This document shows positions 46,383 through 55,606 of a DNA stretch of 64,000 nt, one piece after another. The notes beneath the pieces are model-generated. The model made no database searches and had not been told where the DNA came from. It was given only the letters and a program-made list of their open reading frames with translations. Location of the stretch: NCBI GenBank assembly GCA_013696965.1, contig JACCXN010000020.1:1-64000 (forward strand). The letters are read 5' to 3'. Source of the DNA: Bacteroidota bacterium (GTDB taxonomy: Bacteria; Bacteroidota; Bacteroidia; JACCXN01). Position numbers and translations under genes: made by a program. How positions within the stretch are numbered: position 1 is the first letter of the stretch; each line of letters begins with the position of its first letter.

Positions 46383-46747
46383 TAATTTTTTGCTACTACT
46401 ATTTTTTTTGGAGGAACAATTGATTCCCTAATCCCATATTTTTCTAAACTATTGGCAACCTCTGACTGCTTGCTCCTGAACATCAATTCAGACTTTGTTG
46501 TTATATATTCAGATCTTAATTCCTTCAGTTCATTGGTCATATTGTTTATCGCTCTTACTTTATTCTCGGCAAAATATCCGTTACCTATATAAATTAAAGC
46601 CACCATGGTTAAAAAAAGTATAAAAGGAAGAAGACCAACAACACTTTCACTGGTTAGGAAATTGCCATTAACAACATCAAGCAGTGAACGGGAAATTTTT
46701 CCCTGCTTTTTATGTTTAATCTTTTTTTCTTCTTTTAACTTATTCAT
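46382..46747 (-). CDS. FtsL-like divisome protein
   Basis: A 121-residue bitopic protein: basic cytoplasmic start (KEEKKIKHKKQGK), one transmembrane helix (about 36-56, VVGLLPFILFLTMVALIYIG), then a coiled-coil stretch (NNMTNELKELRSEYITTKSEL). This layout and the position between rsmH and ftsI fit FtsL; the family is too diverged for sequence proof. FtsL would stabilise the FtsQ-FtsB-FtsL complex. It is coupled to ftsI by a TAATG junction. Confidence 0.8.
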   Translation of the reverse strand: MNKLKEEKKIKHKKQGKISRSLLDVVNGNFLTSESVVGLLPFILFLTMVALIYIGNGYFAENKVRAINNMTNELKELRSEYITTKSELMFRSKQSEVANSLEKYGIRESIVPPKKIVVAKN

Positions 46748-46773
46748 TTTTAATTTCCCTTTAAGAAACTTGT

Positions 46774-47670
46774 TTAGATTTTTTCTGCTATCCTTAACTT
46801 TGCACTTCTTGCTCTGTTGTTTTCTTTGGTTTCTTTTTCACTGGGAACAATAGGTTTTGAGGTAATGGATTTAAATGGTGTAAGTGGATTTCCATAAAAA
46901 TCTTTTTCCACTTCGCCTTCAAATTTTCCCGATCTTATAAAATTTTTAACTGGTCTGTCTTCCAGGGAATGGTAGGAAATTACAGCAAGCCTTCCTCCCA
47001 CTTTTAACACCTCTACACTTTGCTTTAAAAATTCTTTTAAATCCTCCATTTCCCCGTTTACTTCAATTCTTATAGCCTGGAAAACCTGTGCAAAAAAGCT
47101 ATTCTCCTTGGGCTTAATGGTTAAACACTTCAAAGTGTTCCTTAACTCATTTACTGTTCTTATTTGCTTTTCAACCCTTGTCTCTGCAATTAATTTTGCA
47201 ATCCTGGCGGCATTATGCAGTTCTCCGTACTCTTTAAAAACCCTCTTAAGTTCGCTTTCTTCATAAGTATTAATCACATCCAATGCTGATTTTCCCGATG
47301 TTGGATCCATCCTCATGTCCAGCACTGCATCATATCTAATTGAAAAACCACGTTCAGCAACATCAAATTGGTGGGATGAAACTCCCAAATCTGCTAGTAT
47401 TCCATCAACAGGAACAGCATTATATAGTTTGAGGAAGTTTTTCAAATACCTGAAGTTTTGTTTAATCAGGATAAAGCGTTCATCATTAATTATATTAGCA
47501 ACAGCATCAGGATCCCGGTCAAAAGCTATTAATTTCCCGTTTCTTAATTTCTTTAGTATTTCCCTGGAATGACCTCCTCCACCAAAAGTAACATCCACAT
47601 AAGTCCCATCCGGATTGATATTTAAACCCTCAATACATTCTTTTAATAAAACAGGATTATGATATGACAT
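46774..47670 (-). CDS. rsmH: 16S rRNA (cytosine1402-N4)-methyltransferase
   Basis: A 298-residue SAM-dependent methyltransferase (also called MraW). It shows HNPVLLKECIEGL at the start, the SAM loop VDVTFGGGGHSREIL, ADLGVSSHQFD and the family end block VISYHSLEDRPVKNFIR. It modifies the ribosomal decoding site. It overlaps the mraZ stop by 14 bases, the standard start of division clusters. Confidence 0.96.
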   Translation of the reverse strand: MSYHNPVLLKECIEGLNINPDGTYVDVTFGGGGHSREILKKLRNGKLIAFDRDPDAVANIINDERFILIKQNFRYLKNFLKLYNAVPVDGILADLGVSSHQFDVAERGFSIRYDAVLDMRMDPTSGKSALDVINTYEESELKRVFKEYGELHNAARIAKLIAETRVEKQIRTVNELRNTLKCLTIKPKENSFFAQVFQAIRIEVNGEMEDLKEFLKQSVEVLKVGGRLAVISYHSLEDRPVKNFIRSGKFEGEVEKDFYGNPLTPFKSITSKPIVPSEKETKENNRARSAKLRIAEKI

Positions 47671-48142
47671 TTTCCTCCTCCGTATTTGTTGATGTTTTTC
47701 CCATTACATCCTCAGCTAGTGAAGCAAAGTCTTCTCCTGAATCTTCCGCCATTAGTTTTTCATAAGCCGCTTTGCTCCAGATTTCAATCCGGTTAGCAAA
47801 AGCAAAAAGCACAATTTCCTTTTCAATCCCTGCATATTCCATCATTTTCTTAGGCATCAAAAAACGGCTTGTAGTATCCAATTCAAGTTCTGTAGCACCA
47901 TTGTTGAACTTCCTTAAAAACTCCCTGTTCTTGGCAACATACAAATTAAGCTTGTTTACCTCTTTACTGATTTTCTGCCATTCATCCATTGGATAAAGGT
48001 TCAAATGCTTTTCAAAACCTCGATTTACAACAAACTTTTCCTGAGCCGCAGGTGAAATCTGCTTCTTTAATCCTGAAGGAAGCATAACTCTTCCCTTGGA
48101 ATCCACCTTACACTCATACTCACCTATGAAGTTTGTCATCAT
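47657..48142 (-). CDS. mraZ: Transcriptional regulator MraZ
   Basis: A 161-residue protein with two SpoVT/AbrB-type half-domains, each with its DxxxR signature: DSKGRVMLP (residues about 14-22) and DTTSRFLMPKKM (about 88-99). MraZ forms rings that bind direct repeats in front of its own gene and adjusts division-cluster expression. Three such repeats are present at 48176-48205. It is the first gene of the cluster; the double ATG start leaves a one-codon ambiguity. Confidence 0.95.
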   Translation of the reverse strand: MMTNFIGEYECKVDSKGRVMLPSGLKKQISPAAQEKFVVNRGFEKHLNLYPMDEWQKISKEVNKLNLYVAKNREFLRKFNNGATELELDTTSRFLMPKKMMEYAGIEKEIVLFAFANRIEIWSKAAYEKLMAEDSGEDFASLAEDVMGKTSTNTEEENVIS

Positions 48143-48175
48143 TTTTTCTTAATGCCGTAAATTTATGGAAATTTT

Positions 48176-48205
48176 TACCACTTTCTACCACTTTTTACCA
48201 CTTTT
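48176..48205 (-). promoter_or_regulatory. Three direct MraZ-type boxes upstream of mraZ
   Basis: On the minus strand AAAGTGGTA occurs three times with an exact 10-base period (48176-48184, 48186-48194, 48196-48204), starting 34 bases before the mraZ ATG. The core AAAGTGG is the box known for MraZ in mollicutes, and one-helical-turn spacing fits binding by a ring-shaped MraZ oligomer. Autoregulation is inferred. Confidence 0.8.
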
Positions 48206-48413
48206 GTTGAAAACTTTTCTATTTACAGAAGAAAAATTGTTAAAAAACCCACTAATGAATTTCAAATAAATTCTTCAAATGGTTTTTACCGGCCGGGAAC
48301 AGAAGGAAAATTTTTATTCTGCTAATTTGTTGAGGCTGAATAATTAAGTTAAGCTGTTTAATAAAAAAGGAAATTTTGTTGATTCTGCCTTTACAGGAAT
48401 TGGTATAATTGTT

Positions 48414-48421
48414 TAACTTTG
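48414..48421 (+). promoter_or_regulatory. Possible -7 element for the alpha/beta hydrolase gene
   Basis: TAACTTTG matches TAnnTTTG, 20 bases before ATG 48442. No good TTG lies 17-23 bases upstream, so the call is tentative. Confidence 0.35.
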
Positions 48422-48441
48422 GCAAAAGCATCAACATAAAT

Positions 48442-49212
48442 ATGGATTTCAATATAATTAAAGAAAAGCGGTTTCAATACGTGGAAAAAGGCGAAGGGCC
48501 TGTAATTCTGCTGCTTCATGGATTGTTTGGAGCATTAAGTAATTTCAAAGATGTTATCAACCATTTTTCGAAAGATTATAAGGTTGTAATTCCTTTGCTT
48601 CCAATTTATTCACTTCCTGTTTTCAGTACAAATGTGGTAAGTTTAGCCAAATATGTTCACCGTTTTATTGAACATAAGAAATTTGAAAAAGTGAACCTTG
48701 TTGGAAATTCCCTTGGAGGACATATTGCTCTTGTTTATTCACTTAAACATCCTTTAAAAGTTAACACCATGACTCTTACAGGAAGCTCTGGATTGTATGA
48801 AAATGCTTTAGGCGGATCTTTTCCTAAAAGAGAAGATTATAACTACATTAAAGAAAAAGTAAAATACACCTTTTACAATCCTGAACATGCCACTCCTGCT
48901 TTGGTTGATGAAGTATATGGGATCATTAATGACAAATCAAAACTAATTCGTGTTCTTTCTCTTGCAAAATCTGCCATAAGACACAATATGGCCCATGATC
49001 TTGAAAAATACAAAATGGATGTGTGTTTAATATGGGGGAAAAACGATACCATAACTCCTCCACCTGTTGCAGAGGAATTTCACTACCTTTTGCCAAGTTC
49101 AGAACTGTTCTGGATTGATCAATGCGGACATGCTGCAATGATGGAAAAATCAGAAGAATTCAACAACATTCTTAGCACTTGGTTAGACAAAAAAGTGCTT
49201 AACAAGAAATAG
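48442..49212 (+). CDS. Alpha/beta hydrolase
   Basis: A 256-residue hydrolase with the oxyanion block LLHGLFGAL, nucleophile elbow GNSLGG (Ser90), acid Asp202 in WGKNDTITPP and base His230 in DQCGHAAMME. I start at ATG 48442; the frame extends to TTG 48409 but a promoter-like motif (48414-48421) overlaps that stretch. The substrate is not predictable; the MhpC/BioH-like group includes esterases and C-C hydrolases. It diverges from mraZ and precedes engB by 78 bases. Confidence 0.85.
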   Translation: MDFNIIKEKRFQYVEKGEGPVILLLHGLFGALSNFKDVINHFSKDYKVVIPLLPIYSLPVFSTNVVSLAKYVHRFIEHKKFEKVNLVGNSLGGHIALVYSLKHPLKVNTMTLTGSSGLYENALGGSFPKREDYNYIKEKVKYTFYNPEHATPALVDEVYGIINDKSKLIRVLSLAKSAIRHNMAHDLEKYKMDVCLIWGKNDTITPPPVAEEFHYLLPSSELFWIDQCGHAAMMEKSEEFNNILSTWLDKKVLNKK

Positions 49213-49290
49213 TATTACTTGTTAGCGTTTATGTTTAAACTACAATTAATATAGAGGTTAACATTTTTAATAATCAATAAATTTAAGTAG

Positions 49291-49899
49291 ATGCATATAA
49301 AAAGTGCTGAATTTGTTTTAAGCAGCACTGAACTAAAAAGCTGTCCAAAACCGGAATTCCCGGAATACGCTTTTATTGGCAGGTCCAATGTTGGAAAATC
49401 ATCCTTAATAAATATGCTTACTGAGCGTATTGGACTTGCCAAAACATCATCTAAACCTGGAAAAACACAACTCATTAATCATTTTTTAATAAATGAATCC
49501 TGGTATCTTACTGATTTACCTGGTTTTGGATTTGCAAAAGTTCCAAAAGCAATAAAATCAAAGTGGGAGAAAATGATCAAAGATTACCTGCTTCTGAGGG
49601 AAAATTTAATGTGTGTATTTGTTTTGCTCGATTCCCGGCTTGAACAGCAAAAAAAAGACAAGGAGCTGATTGATTTTCTTGGAGAAGAACAAATTCCATT
49701 CGTAATGATTTTTACTAAAACTGATAAATTATCCCCACCACAATTAGATAAAAACATTGCTGCATATAAGAAAACTTTAAAAAGCCAATGGGATCAACTG
49801 CCTGATATATTTTTATCTTCAGCTGAGAAAAAAACAGGAAGGGATGAAATAATGGCTTTTATTGAAAACACCAATACTTATTTTCAAAAACCTAAATAA
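49291..49899 (+). CDS. engB: Ribosome biogenesis GTPase EngB/YsxC
   Basis: A 202-residue TrmE-Era-EngA-like GTPase. G1 is GRSNVGKSSL, G2 region SKPGKTQLINHF, G3 DLPGFG, G4 TKTD. It acts in late assembly of the large ribosomal subunit and in some bacteria affects division. Start ATG 49291 gives the family's typical N-terminus (IKSAEFVLSS). The GNAT gene follows 6 bases later. Confidence 0.95.
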   Translation: MHIKSAEFVLSSTELKSCPKPEFPEYAFIGRSNVGKSSLINMLTERIGLAKTSSKPGKTQLINHFLINESWYLTDLPGFGFAKVPKAIKSKWEKMIKDYLLLRENLMCVFVLLDSRLEQQKKDKELIDFLGEEQIPFVMIFTKTDKLSPPQLDKNIAAYKKTLKSQWDQLPDIFLSSAEKKTGRDEIMAFIENTNTYFQKPK

Positions 49900-49905
49900 T
49901 TTCAG

Positions 49906-50400
49906 ATGATTGCATTTAGAATGGCAACTATTGAGGATATCATTACTATAACAGAGATATACAATGAAGCAATCCTTAACACAACAGCAACATTTGATAC
50001 TGAATTAAAAACCATAGAAAACAGAACTAACTGGTTTTTACAAAGGGATGCTAATTTTCCGGTAATGCTTGTTGAATACCATCAAAAAATAGTTGGATAT
50101 GCAGCCCTGAATAAATGGTCAGATAAAAAGGCTTACGATATTACAGCAGAAATTTCCCTTTACATTGAAGCCCAATCAAGAGGAAATGGAATTGGAAAAA
50201 AATTAATTCAGGTTATTGTTGAAATTGCAAAGGAAAAAACCAATCTGCATTCCATAATTGCAAGAATAACACAGGGAAATGATCACAGTATTTACCTGCA
50301 TGAAATCAATGGTTTTGATAAAATTGGCATTATGAAAAGTGCGGGCCAAAAATTTGGAAAACTTCTGGATGTAACACTAATGCAAAAGATGCTGAGATAA
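49906..50400 (+). CDS. GNAT N-acetyltransferase (phosphinothricin acetyltransferase-like)
   Basis: A 164-residue acetyltransferase with the acetyl-CoA loop RGNGIGKKL, the early block IYNEAILNTTATFDTE and NDHSIYLHEINGFDKIG typical of the PAT/YwnH group. Its members acetylate small amines such as methionine sulfone/sulfoximine; the real substrate here is unknown. It is 6 bases after engB, so co-transcription is likely. Confidence 0.85.
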   Translation: MIAFRMATIEDIITITEIYNEAILNTTATFDTELKTIENRTNWFLQRDANFPVMLVEYHQKIVGYAALNKWSDKKAYDITAEISLYIEAQSRGNGIGKKLIQVIVEIAKEKTNLHSIIARITQGNDHSIYLHEINGFDKIGIMKSAGQKFGKLLDVTLMQKMLR

Positions 50401-50601
50401 AATTAAAACCATTAATTTATTCCAATCTTTTTTACTCTTTCAAGCTTTTTTCTATTTTTTCATGCTTTTTGATTTGGATTCAAGCTGTTTTCATACATTA
50501 TTCAAAACAATAAATAGTCTGTTTAACCTGTTTTTAAAGAGGTTGGGACTTATGGCATAGATTTTGAAAATTGTCCGAAAGTTCTACTAAAAACAACAGC
50601 C

Positions 50602-51450
50602 ATGAAAAAAGCTATTATCATCTTATTTGTATTCTTAAGTTTTTACACATTGGCCGAAATGACTTTCATAAAAGATTTCACCAATGAAAATAAAGCATTT
50701 TCAGGATTTTCAGAAACTGAAATTGAATCAGGAGAACTCAGAAAACTGGAACAAAAGGCATTTAAGCCAGGGGAAATACTTGAATATGTTGTACATTATG
50801 GCCTTATTGATGCTGGTACAGCTCGTATTGAATTGCGTGATGAGGGAAAAACAATGGCGGGCAGAAAAGTATTTCATGTAATTGGAACAGGTGTTACAAA
50901 GGGAGCTTTTGATTGGTTTTTCAAAGTAAGAGACAGGTATGAAACTTTTATTGATGCCGAAGGAATTTTCCCCTATCTTTTTGTTAGAAGAGTGGACGAG
51001 GGTGGATATATTATCAATCAGGATTACAAGTTTTCACACCATAAAAAGCAGGTGGATGTAGGAAACGGGAAAGTTTTTGATTCTCCGGAATATGTTCAGG
51101 ATATGATATCTGCTATTTACTTTGCAAGAACTATAAATCTAAAAAACATTAAACCCGGTGATGTTATTACAATAGATGCTTTTGTAGACAATGAAGTTTG
51201 GCCGGCCAAAATACGATATGTAGGAATCGAAAATGTATCGATTCGAAATGGAAAATACAATTGTTTGGTGTTTAACCCTGTAATTCAACAAGGAAGAATT
51301 TTTAAAAAAGAAAGTGATATGCGTGTTTACATTACCAATGACGAAAACAAAATACCAATTTTAGCAGAAGCTAAAATCCTTGTTGGTTCAGTAAAAATGG
51401 AGCTTACAAAATATGAAGGCATTGCCAATCCCCTGGCAAAAATAAAGTAA
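50602..51450 (+). CDS. DUF3108 family secreted protein
   Basis: A 282-residue protein with a signal-like N-terminus (residues 1-18, KKAIIILFVFLSFYTLAE) and a DUF3108 beta-rich domain over most of its length: FKPGEILEYVVHYGLIDAGTARIE, RKVFHVIGTGVTKGAFDWFFKVRDRYET and YRVEEGG-like RRVDEGGYIINQDY. It is probably periplasmic. The family has no assigned function. No operon partner is evident; the nearest genes on both sides are about 180-200 bases away. Confidence 0.82.
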   Translation: MKKAIIILFVFLSFYTLAEMTFIKDFTNENKAFSGFSETEIESGELRKLEQKAFKPGEILEYVVHYGLIDAGTARIELRDEGKTMAGRKVFHVIGTGVTKGAFDWFFKVRDRYETFIDAEGIFPYLFVRRVDEGGYIINQDYKFSHHKKQVDVGNGKVFDSPEYVQDMISAIYFARTINLKNIKPGDVITIDAFVDNEVWPAKIRYVGIENVSIRNGKYNCLVFNPVIQQGRIFKKESDMRVYITNDENKIPILAEAKILVGSVKMELTKYEGIANPLAKIK

Positions 51451-51628
51451 TTCTTCATTAAAGGTTTATGTTTCGTTATGTTTAACCACAAGGCATAAAT
51501 AAGTAATGATAAAAAGAAAAACAACACCTTTGAATTCAAAATTGTCTTTTTTAACTTAATATACATAAGTTCTAAAGCAATTGCTACTTTTTTTTCCGTA
51601 ATTTGTGGCCCTATAAAAGCGCGTAAAA

Positions 51629-52594
51629 ATGGAATTAAAGCCTGAAATTCTTGACCGATTAAAAAAGCTGGATGAAAAATACCAGTCTATGGGACAAGAT
51701 CTTGTTTCATACCTGGATGGTTTGTTGTATGCGGATTACCTTACCTATTGGGATTACATTCATCTTGATACTCTTTTAAGTCTTCAAAATCCTAAAACAA
51801 GTATTCCTGATGAAGAGATATTCATTATGTACCACCAAATTACTGAATTGTATTTTAAGCTATGTATGCACGAATTCAATCAGCTGGAGAAAAAAGAAAA
51901 AATTGACGCTGCTTTTTTAACTTCACGTGTAAATAGGATAAACAGGTACTTCGGAGCTTTAACCCATTCATTTTCTGTTATGGTAGATGGAATGGATCCG
52001 GATCAATTTCTTAAGTTCAGAATGTCCTTATTACCTGCTAGTGGATTTCAGTCGGCACAATACCGGGAAATTGAAATTTGCAGCACAAGTTTTATTAATT
52101 TAGTAGAAAAAGATCAAAGGCAAAAATTTTCAGAATTTCCTGAAAACAATGAAATCGAAGAAATGTATGCGTTTCTTTATTGGAAAAAAGGGGCTACCGA
52201 ACTTTCTTCAGGAAAAAAGACTTTGACTCTTAAGCAATTTGAAGATAAATACAATAAGAAGCTCATTGATTTGGCAATAAATAAAAGAAAATTCAATTTA
52301 TTGGCCATTTACAACTCCTTAAGTGAGGAAGAAAGGAAAGATGAAGGACTTATTAATGCTTTAAAATTACTTGATGTAAATGTAAACATAAACTGGCCTT
52401 TATCTCATTATAAATCTGCAGTGAGGTATTTACAAAAAGACCCGGTAGATATTGCTGCAACCGGAGGTACAAATTGGCAAAAGTACTTGCCTCCTCGCTT
52501 TCAAAAACGAATATTTTATCCGGAATTATGGAATGATGAAGAGGTAGAAAACTGGGGTAAGAACTGGGTAAAGACAGAAGTTTTTGGCATGTAA
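51629..52594 (+). CDS. Tryptophan 2,3-dioxygenase
   Basis: A 321-residue haem enzyme converting tryptophan to N-formylkynurenine, the first step of kynurenine catabolism. Residues expected from the characterised Xanthomonas enzyme are in place: Phe65 and His69 in IFIMYHQITEL, Arg131 in FLKFRMSLLPASGFQS, proximal haem His260 in SHYKS and the ATGGT loop (277-281). The C-terminal PPRFQKRIFYPELW block is also typical. Two later-step genes (3-HAO and ACMSD) are encoded 3-5 kb further on, minus strand. Confidence 0.92.
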   Translation: MELKPEILDRLKKLDEKYQSMGQDLVSYLDGLLYADYLTYWDYIHLDTLLSLQNPKTSIPDEEIFIMYHQITELYFKLCMHEFNQLEKKEKIDAAFLTSRVNRINRYFGALTHSFSVMVDGMDPDQFLKFRMSLLPASGFQSAQYREIEICSTSFINLVEKDQRQKFSEFPENNEIEEMYAFLYWKKGATELSSGKKTLTLKQFEDKYNKKLIDLAINKRKFNLLAIYNSLSEEERKDEGLINALKLLDVNVNINWPLSHYKSAVRYLQKDPVDIAATGGTNWQKYLPPRFQKRIFYPELWNDEEVENWGKNWVKTEVFGM

Positions 52595-52658
52595 CCGGTT
52601 TTCTAAAATCAATACATAATTTCTCGCATCATTTCAAAATCATACAAGGTTTTTAACC

Positions 52659-53464
52659 TTAAATCATAGTATGATATCCAAAAATCAAATCGGGCAAGGT
52701 TGCAACTGTAGGTTCCCAGGCACTGATTGTTGCTCCTACCACTTTTTTCTTACCATTCCAATCCCTGTGGTAAATTAACATTCCATCTTCAGGAGCTATA
52801 ATAGTAAACTCTTTCAACAGCTTTTGCATGAGTTCCAATTTATATTCTGCCTGTTTAAGTGAAGCAGTTACTTCCTGCATTTTAGCCTTTGCCTGGTTTA
52901 CTTTAAGTTTATAATTTTCATGCTGCTGATCCATGGATCTATTGGTTTTCTCCAGGTCTAGGTTAGCTTGCCTTATTGTTGCAGGAGGTTCATACGTTGA
53001 TTGTTCCAGCACAATTTGTTTTTCTTTTACATTAAACGATGTGTTTGAAATTTCATCTCTTGCCTGTCTAAGATCTAGTGTTGTATCCAGTTTGGTTTGA
53101 ATGTATTTTGATTGGATTTTAGAAAGTTCACTCTCTTCATCCTTAATTTTATTCATTATTTCTGTTTTATCCAAGGTAGCTATGAAGTCTCCTTTTTTTA
53201 CAACAGTTCCTTCGGCAATCAAATCAGAAATTTTCACCTGCCATATTCCTACTCCCCTTATTCCTCCCGGCCCCATAATATTCACAGAGTTTTTAGCTTC
53301 TAATTCACCCGAAGTGACCACACTAACCTCAAATGCTCCTCTTTTTACAATGGCATTTATTAAGGATTCATTTTTTGATTTAAATGGATTAAAAATAATG
53401 AAAAGGGCAATTACAATAGCGAATGCAGGTATAAAAGCCAGTAGTTTTTTTGTTTGAGTTTCAT
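52659..53464 (-). pseudogene. Decayed HlyD-type membrane fusion protein gene
   Basis: The frame from 53505 to 52659 holds an N-terminal membrane helix (LLAFIPAFAIVIALFIIF), a biotinyl-lipoyl half (GIWQVKISDLIAEGTVVKKG), a long coiled coil and part of the second half (IIAPEDGMLIYH), then stops after WEPTVATLPDL-IFGYHTMI. About 270 residues remain of the usual 400; the beta-barrel and membrane-proximal domains are missing. It has no in-frame ATG. The natural start, ATG 53464 (MKLKQK), is one base out of frame across a run of seven A. No ABC transporter partner is nearby. A terminator lies just upstream, so it is probably poorly expressed. Confidence 0.65.
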
Positions 53465-53509
53465 AAAAATCAAATTGACCTAAAAAATAATTAACAGCTA
53501 GGTGTTAAA

Positions 53510-53550
53510 TTTAAAAACCCAATTCAAAAATTTCGAACTGGGTTTTTAAA
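53510..53550 (-). terminator. Terminator of purF
   Basis: Perfect 12-bp arms (53510-53521 and 53539-53550; TTTAAAAACCCA with its complement) extended by TTC/GAA inside. It lies 25 bases after the purF stop and can work in both directions. Confidence 0.85.
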
Positions 53551-53574
53551 ATCTTGTATAAATGTAAGAATAAT

Positions 53575-55476
53575 TTAATACGCTCTCACATTTTTTCCTT
53601 CCATATAATTGATAAAGGCCTTATTCACAACCTTGTTACCACCAGGTGTGGGGTAATCCCCCGAAAAATACCAGTCTCCTTTAGAATCAGCACAAGCATT
53701 ATGCAATCCTTCCAGGGATTGGTAAATTATTTCAACTTCAGCTTTTAAGTCTGCAGGTTTTAGCAATTCAGTAATTTTAGATGAAATTTCTTCTGCTGTA
53801 AAAGGTTTATAAATTTCTTTCACCACATTTACTATTTGTTCTTTGGGTAGAAATTCCTGGCTTTTGGCCTTTTCATAAACTTCATCTATAATATTCTCCA
53901 TGAAATTATCTTTTAACAAGGCTATAGCAGCCTGAAAAGCGACAAAATCACCTAGTTTTGCCATGTCTATACCATAGCAATCCGGATATCTTAATTGTGG
54001 TGCGGAAGAAACAACTATTATTTTTTTAGGACCAAGCCTGTCAAGTATTTTAAGAATACTTTGTTTAAGGGTGGTTCCACGAACAATTGAATCATCTATA
54101 ACAACAAGATTATCCTCACCGTTTCTTATCACACCATAAGTAGTATCATAAATATGGGCTACCAAATCTTCTCTGTTGCTATCATCGGTGATAAAGGTTC
54201 TTAATTTGGCATCCTTTACTGCAATTTTTTCAACCCTGGGACGCTGCGAAAGAATTTGGGTAAGAGCAGGATCGGATATTTTATCGCCTAATTTTAATAT
54301 CTCAAGTCTTTTAACTTTGTTTAAATGGTGGTGCATTCCTTCAATTACACCAGCAAATGCCACTTCTGCAGTATTTGGTATAAAAGAAAAAACAGTATTT
54401 TTTAAATCATAATCTACAGCTTTTAGTATTGCCGGACATAAGAAACTACCGAGTTTTTTTCTTTCAAGATAAATATCCTTATCACTTCCTCTGGAAAAAT
54501 AAATACGTTCAAATGAGCAGGATTTTTTCTCCAGTTGTTCTGTAATTTGCTGTTCCTTAAATTGTCCGTCCTTTTTAATAATAAGAGCACATCCCGGTGT
54601 AATTTCCTTTACTTTATTTGCTGCAACATTAAATGCTGTTTGAATAACCGGTCTTTCAGAAGCAACAACTACCACCTCATCATCGGAATAATAAAATGCC
54701 GGTCGTATTCCTGAAGGATCCCTTAAAACAAAAGCATCACCATGGCCGAATAAACCTGCCATTGCATAACCGCCATCCCATTTTTTACTTGCATCAGAAA
54801 GAATTCTTGCTATATCTAATTCCTTTGCGATAAGAGGAGAAATTTCAGTATTACTGTATCCTTGTTTTTTAAATTCTGCAAATTTTCTTTCATTTTCAAC
54901 ATCCAAAAAATGTCCAATCTTTTCCATTACAGTAACAGTATCTGCTCTTTCTTTGGGATGTTGTCCTAGTTCTACCAGTTCCTCAAAAAGTTCATCAACA
55001 TTGGTAAGGTTAAAATTTCCAGCAACTGCTAAATTTCTTGTCATCCAGTTGTTTTGCCTTAAAAATGGATGGCAGTTTTCAATACTGTTCTTACCATAGG
55101 TTCCATATCTTAAATGACCAAGAAAAAGTTCACCTGTAAATCCTAAATTTTCTTTAAGCCATTGTGCATCATTAAACTTATCGGGATTTGTTTTTTTAAC
55201 CTCAATGAATTTAGCATTTATCTTTCCGAAAATCTCCTGTATTGCTCCTGTTGAAACTGATCTATAACGACTAATATACCTTGTTCCTGGTTTAACATCA
55301 AATTTAATATTAGCAACACCTGCACCATCCTGTCCCCTGTTATGTTGCTTTTCCATCAATAGGTACAACTTATTAATTCCATAAAGCGGAGTTCCGTATT
55401 TATCTATGTAATATTGAAGTGGTTTTAGTAATCGGATCAATACAATTCCGCATTCATGTTTAATTTTATCGCTCAT
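53575..55476 (-). CDS. purF: Amidophosphoribosyltransferase, long form
   Basis: A 633-residue enzyme for the first committed step of purine synthesis. The N-terminal glutaminase starts after a short propeptide: Cys9 in KHECGIV is the nucleophile. NRGQDGAGVA and GHLRYGTYG follow. The phosphoribosyltransferase half has the PRPP loop VVIDDSIVRGTT. It is longer than the 500-residue E. coli form, with inserts seen in Bacteroidota homologues. It appears to be a single-gene unit with its own promoter and terminator. Confidence 0.93.
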   Translation of the reverse strand: MSDKIKHECGIVLIRLLKPLQYYIDKYGTPLYGINKLYLLMEKQHNRGQDGAGVANIKFDVKPGTRYISRYRSVSTGAIQEIFGKINAKFIEVKKTNPDKFNDAQWLKENLGFTGELFLGHLRYGTYGKNSIENCHPFLRQNNWMTRNLAVAGNFNLTNVDELFEELVELGQHPKERADTVTVMEKIGHFLDVENERKFAEFKKQGYSNTEISPLIAKELDIARILSDASKKWDGGYAMAGLFGHGDAFVLRDPSGIRPAFYYSDDEVVVVASERPVIQTAFNVAANKVKEITPGCALIIKKDGQFKEQQITEQLEKKSCSFERIYFSRGSDKDIYLERKKLGSFLCPAILKAVDYDLKNTVFSFIPNTAEVAFAGVIEGMHHHLNKVKRLEILKLGDKISDPALTQILSQRPRVEKIAVKDAKLRTFITDDSNREDLVAHIYDTTYGVIRNGEDNLVVIDDSIVRGTTLKQSILKILDRLGPKKIIVVSSAPQLRYPDCYGIDMAKLGDFVAFQAAIALLKDNFMENIIDEVYEKAKSQEFLPKEQIVNVVKEIYKPFTAEEISSKITELLKPADLKAEVEIIYQSLEGLHNACADSKGDWYFSGDYPTPGGNKVVNKAFINYMEGKNVRAY

Positions 55477-55549
55477 GTCTAAGGTTTTAATATAAACGTC
55501 AAAAGTTAATGCTTATTGATGTTATATAAGGGTTTTGGAAGAACACAGA

Positions 55550-55582
55550 CAAAGGTAATTTATATTTGCTTTTCTTTAGCAA
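55550..55582 (-). promoter_or_regulatory. Bacteroidota-type promoter for purF
   Basis: Minus strand: TTG (55582-55580), 22 bases, TACCTTTG (55557-55550), about 73 bases before the purF ATG. Confidence 0.45.
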
Positions 55583-55606
55583 AACAACTTGGTTAATTAA
55601 AGAAAA

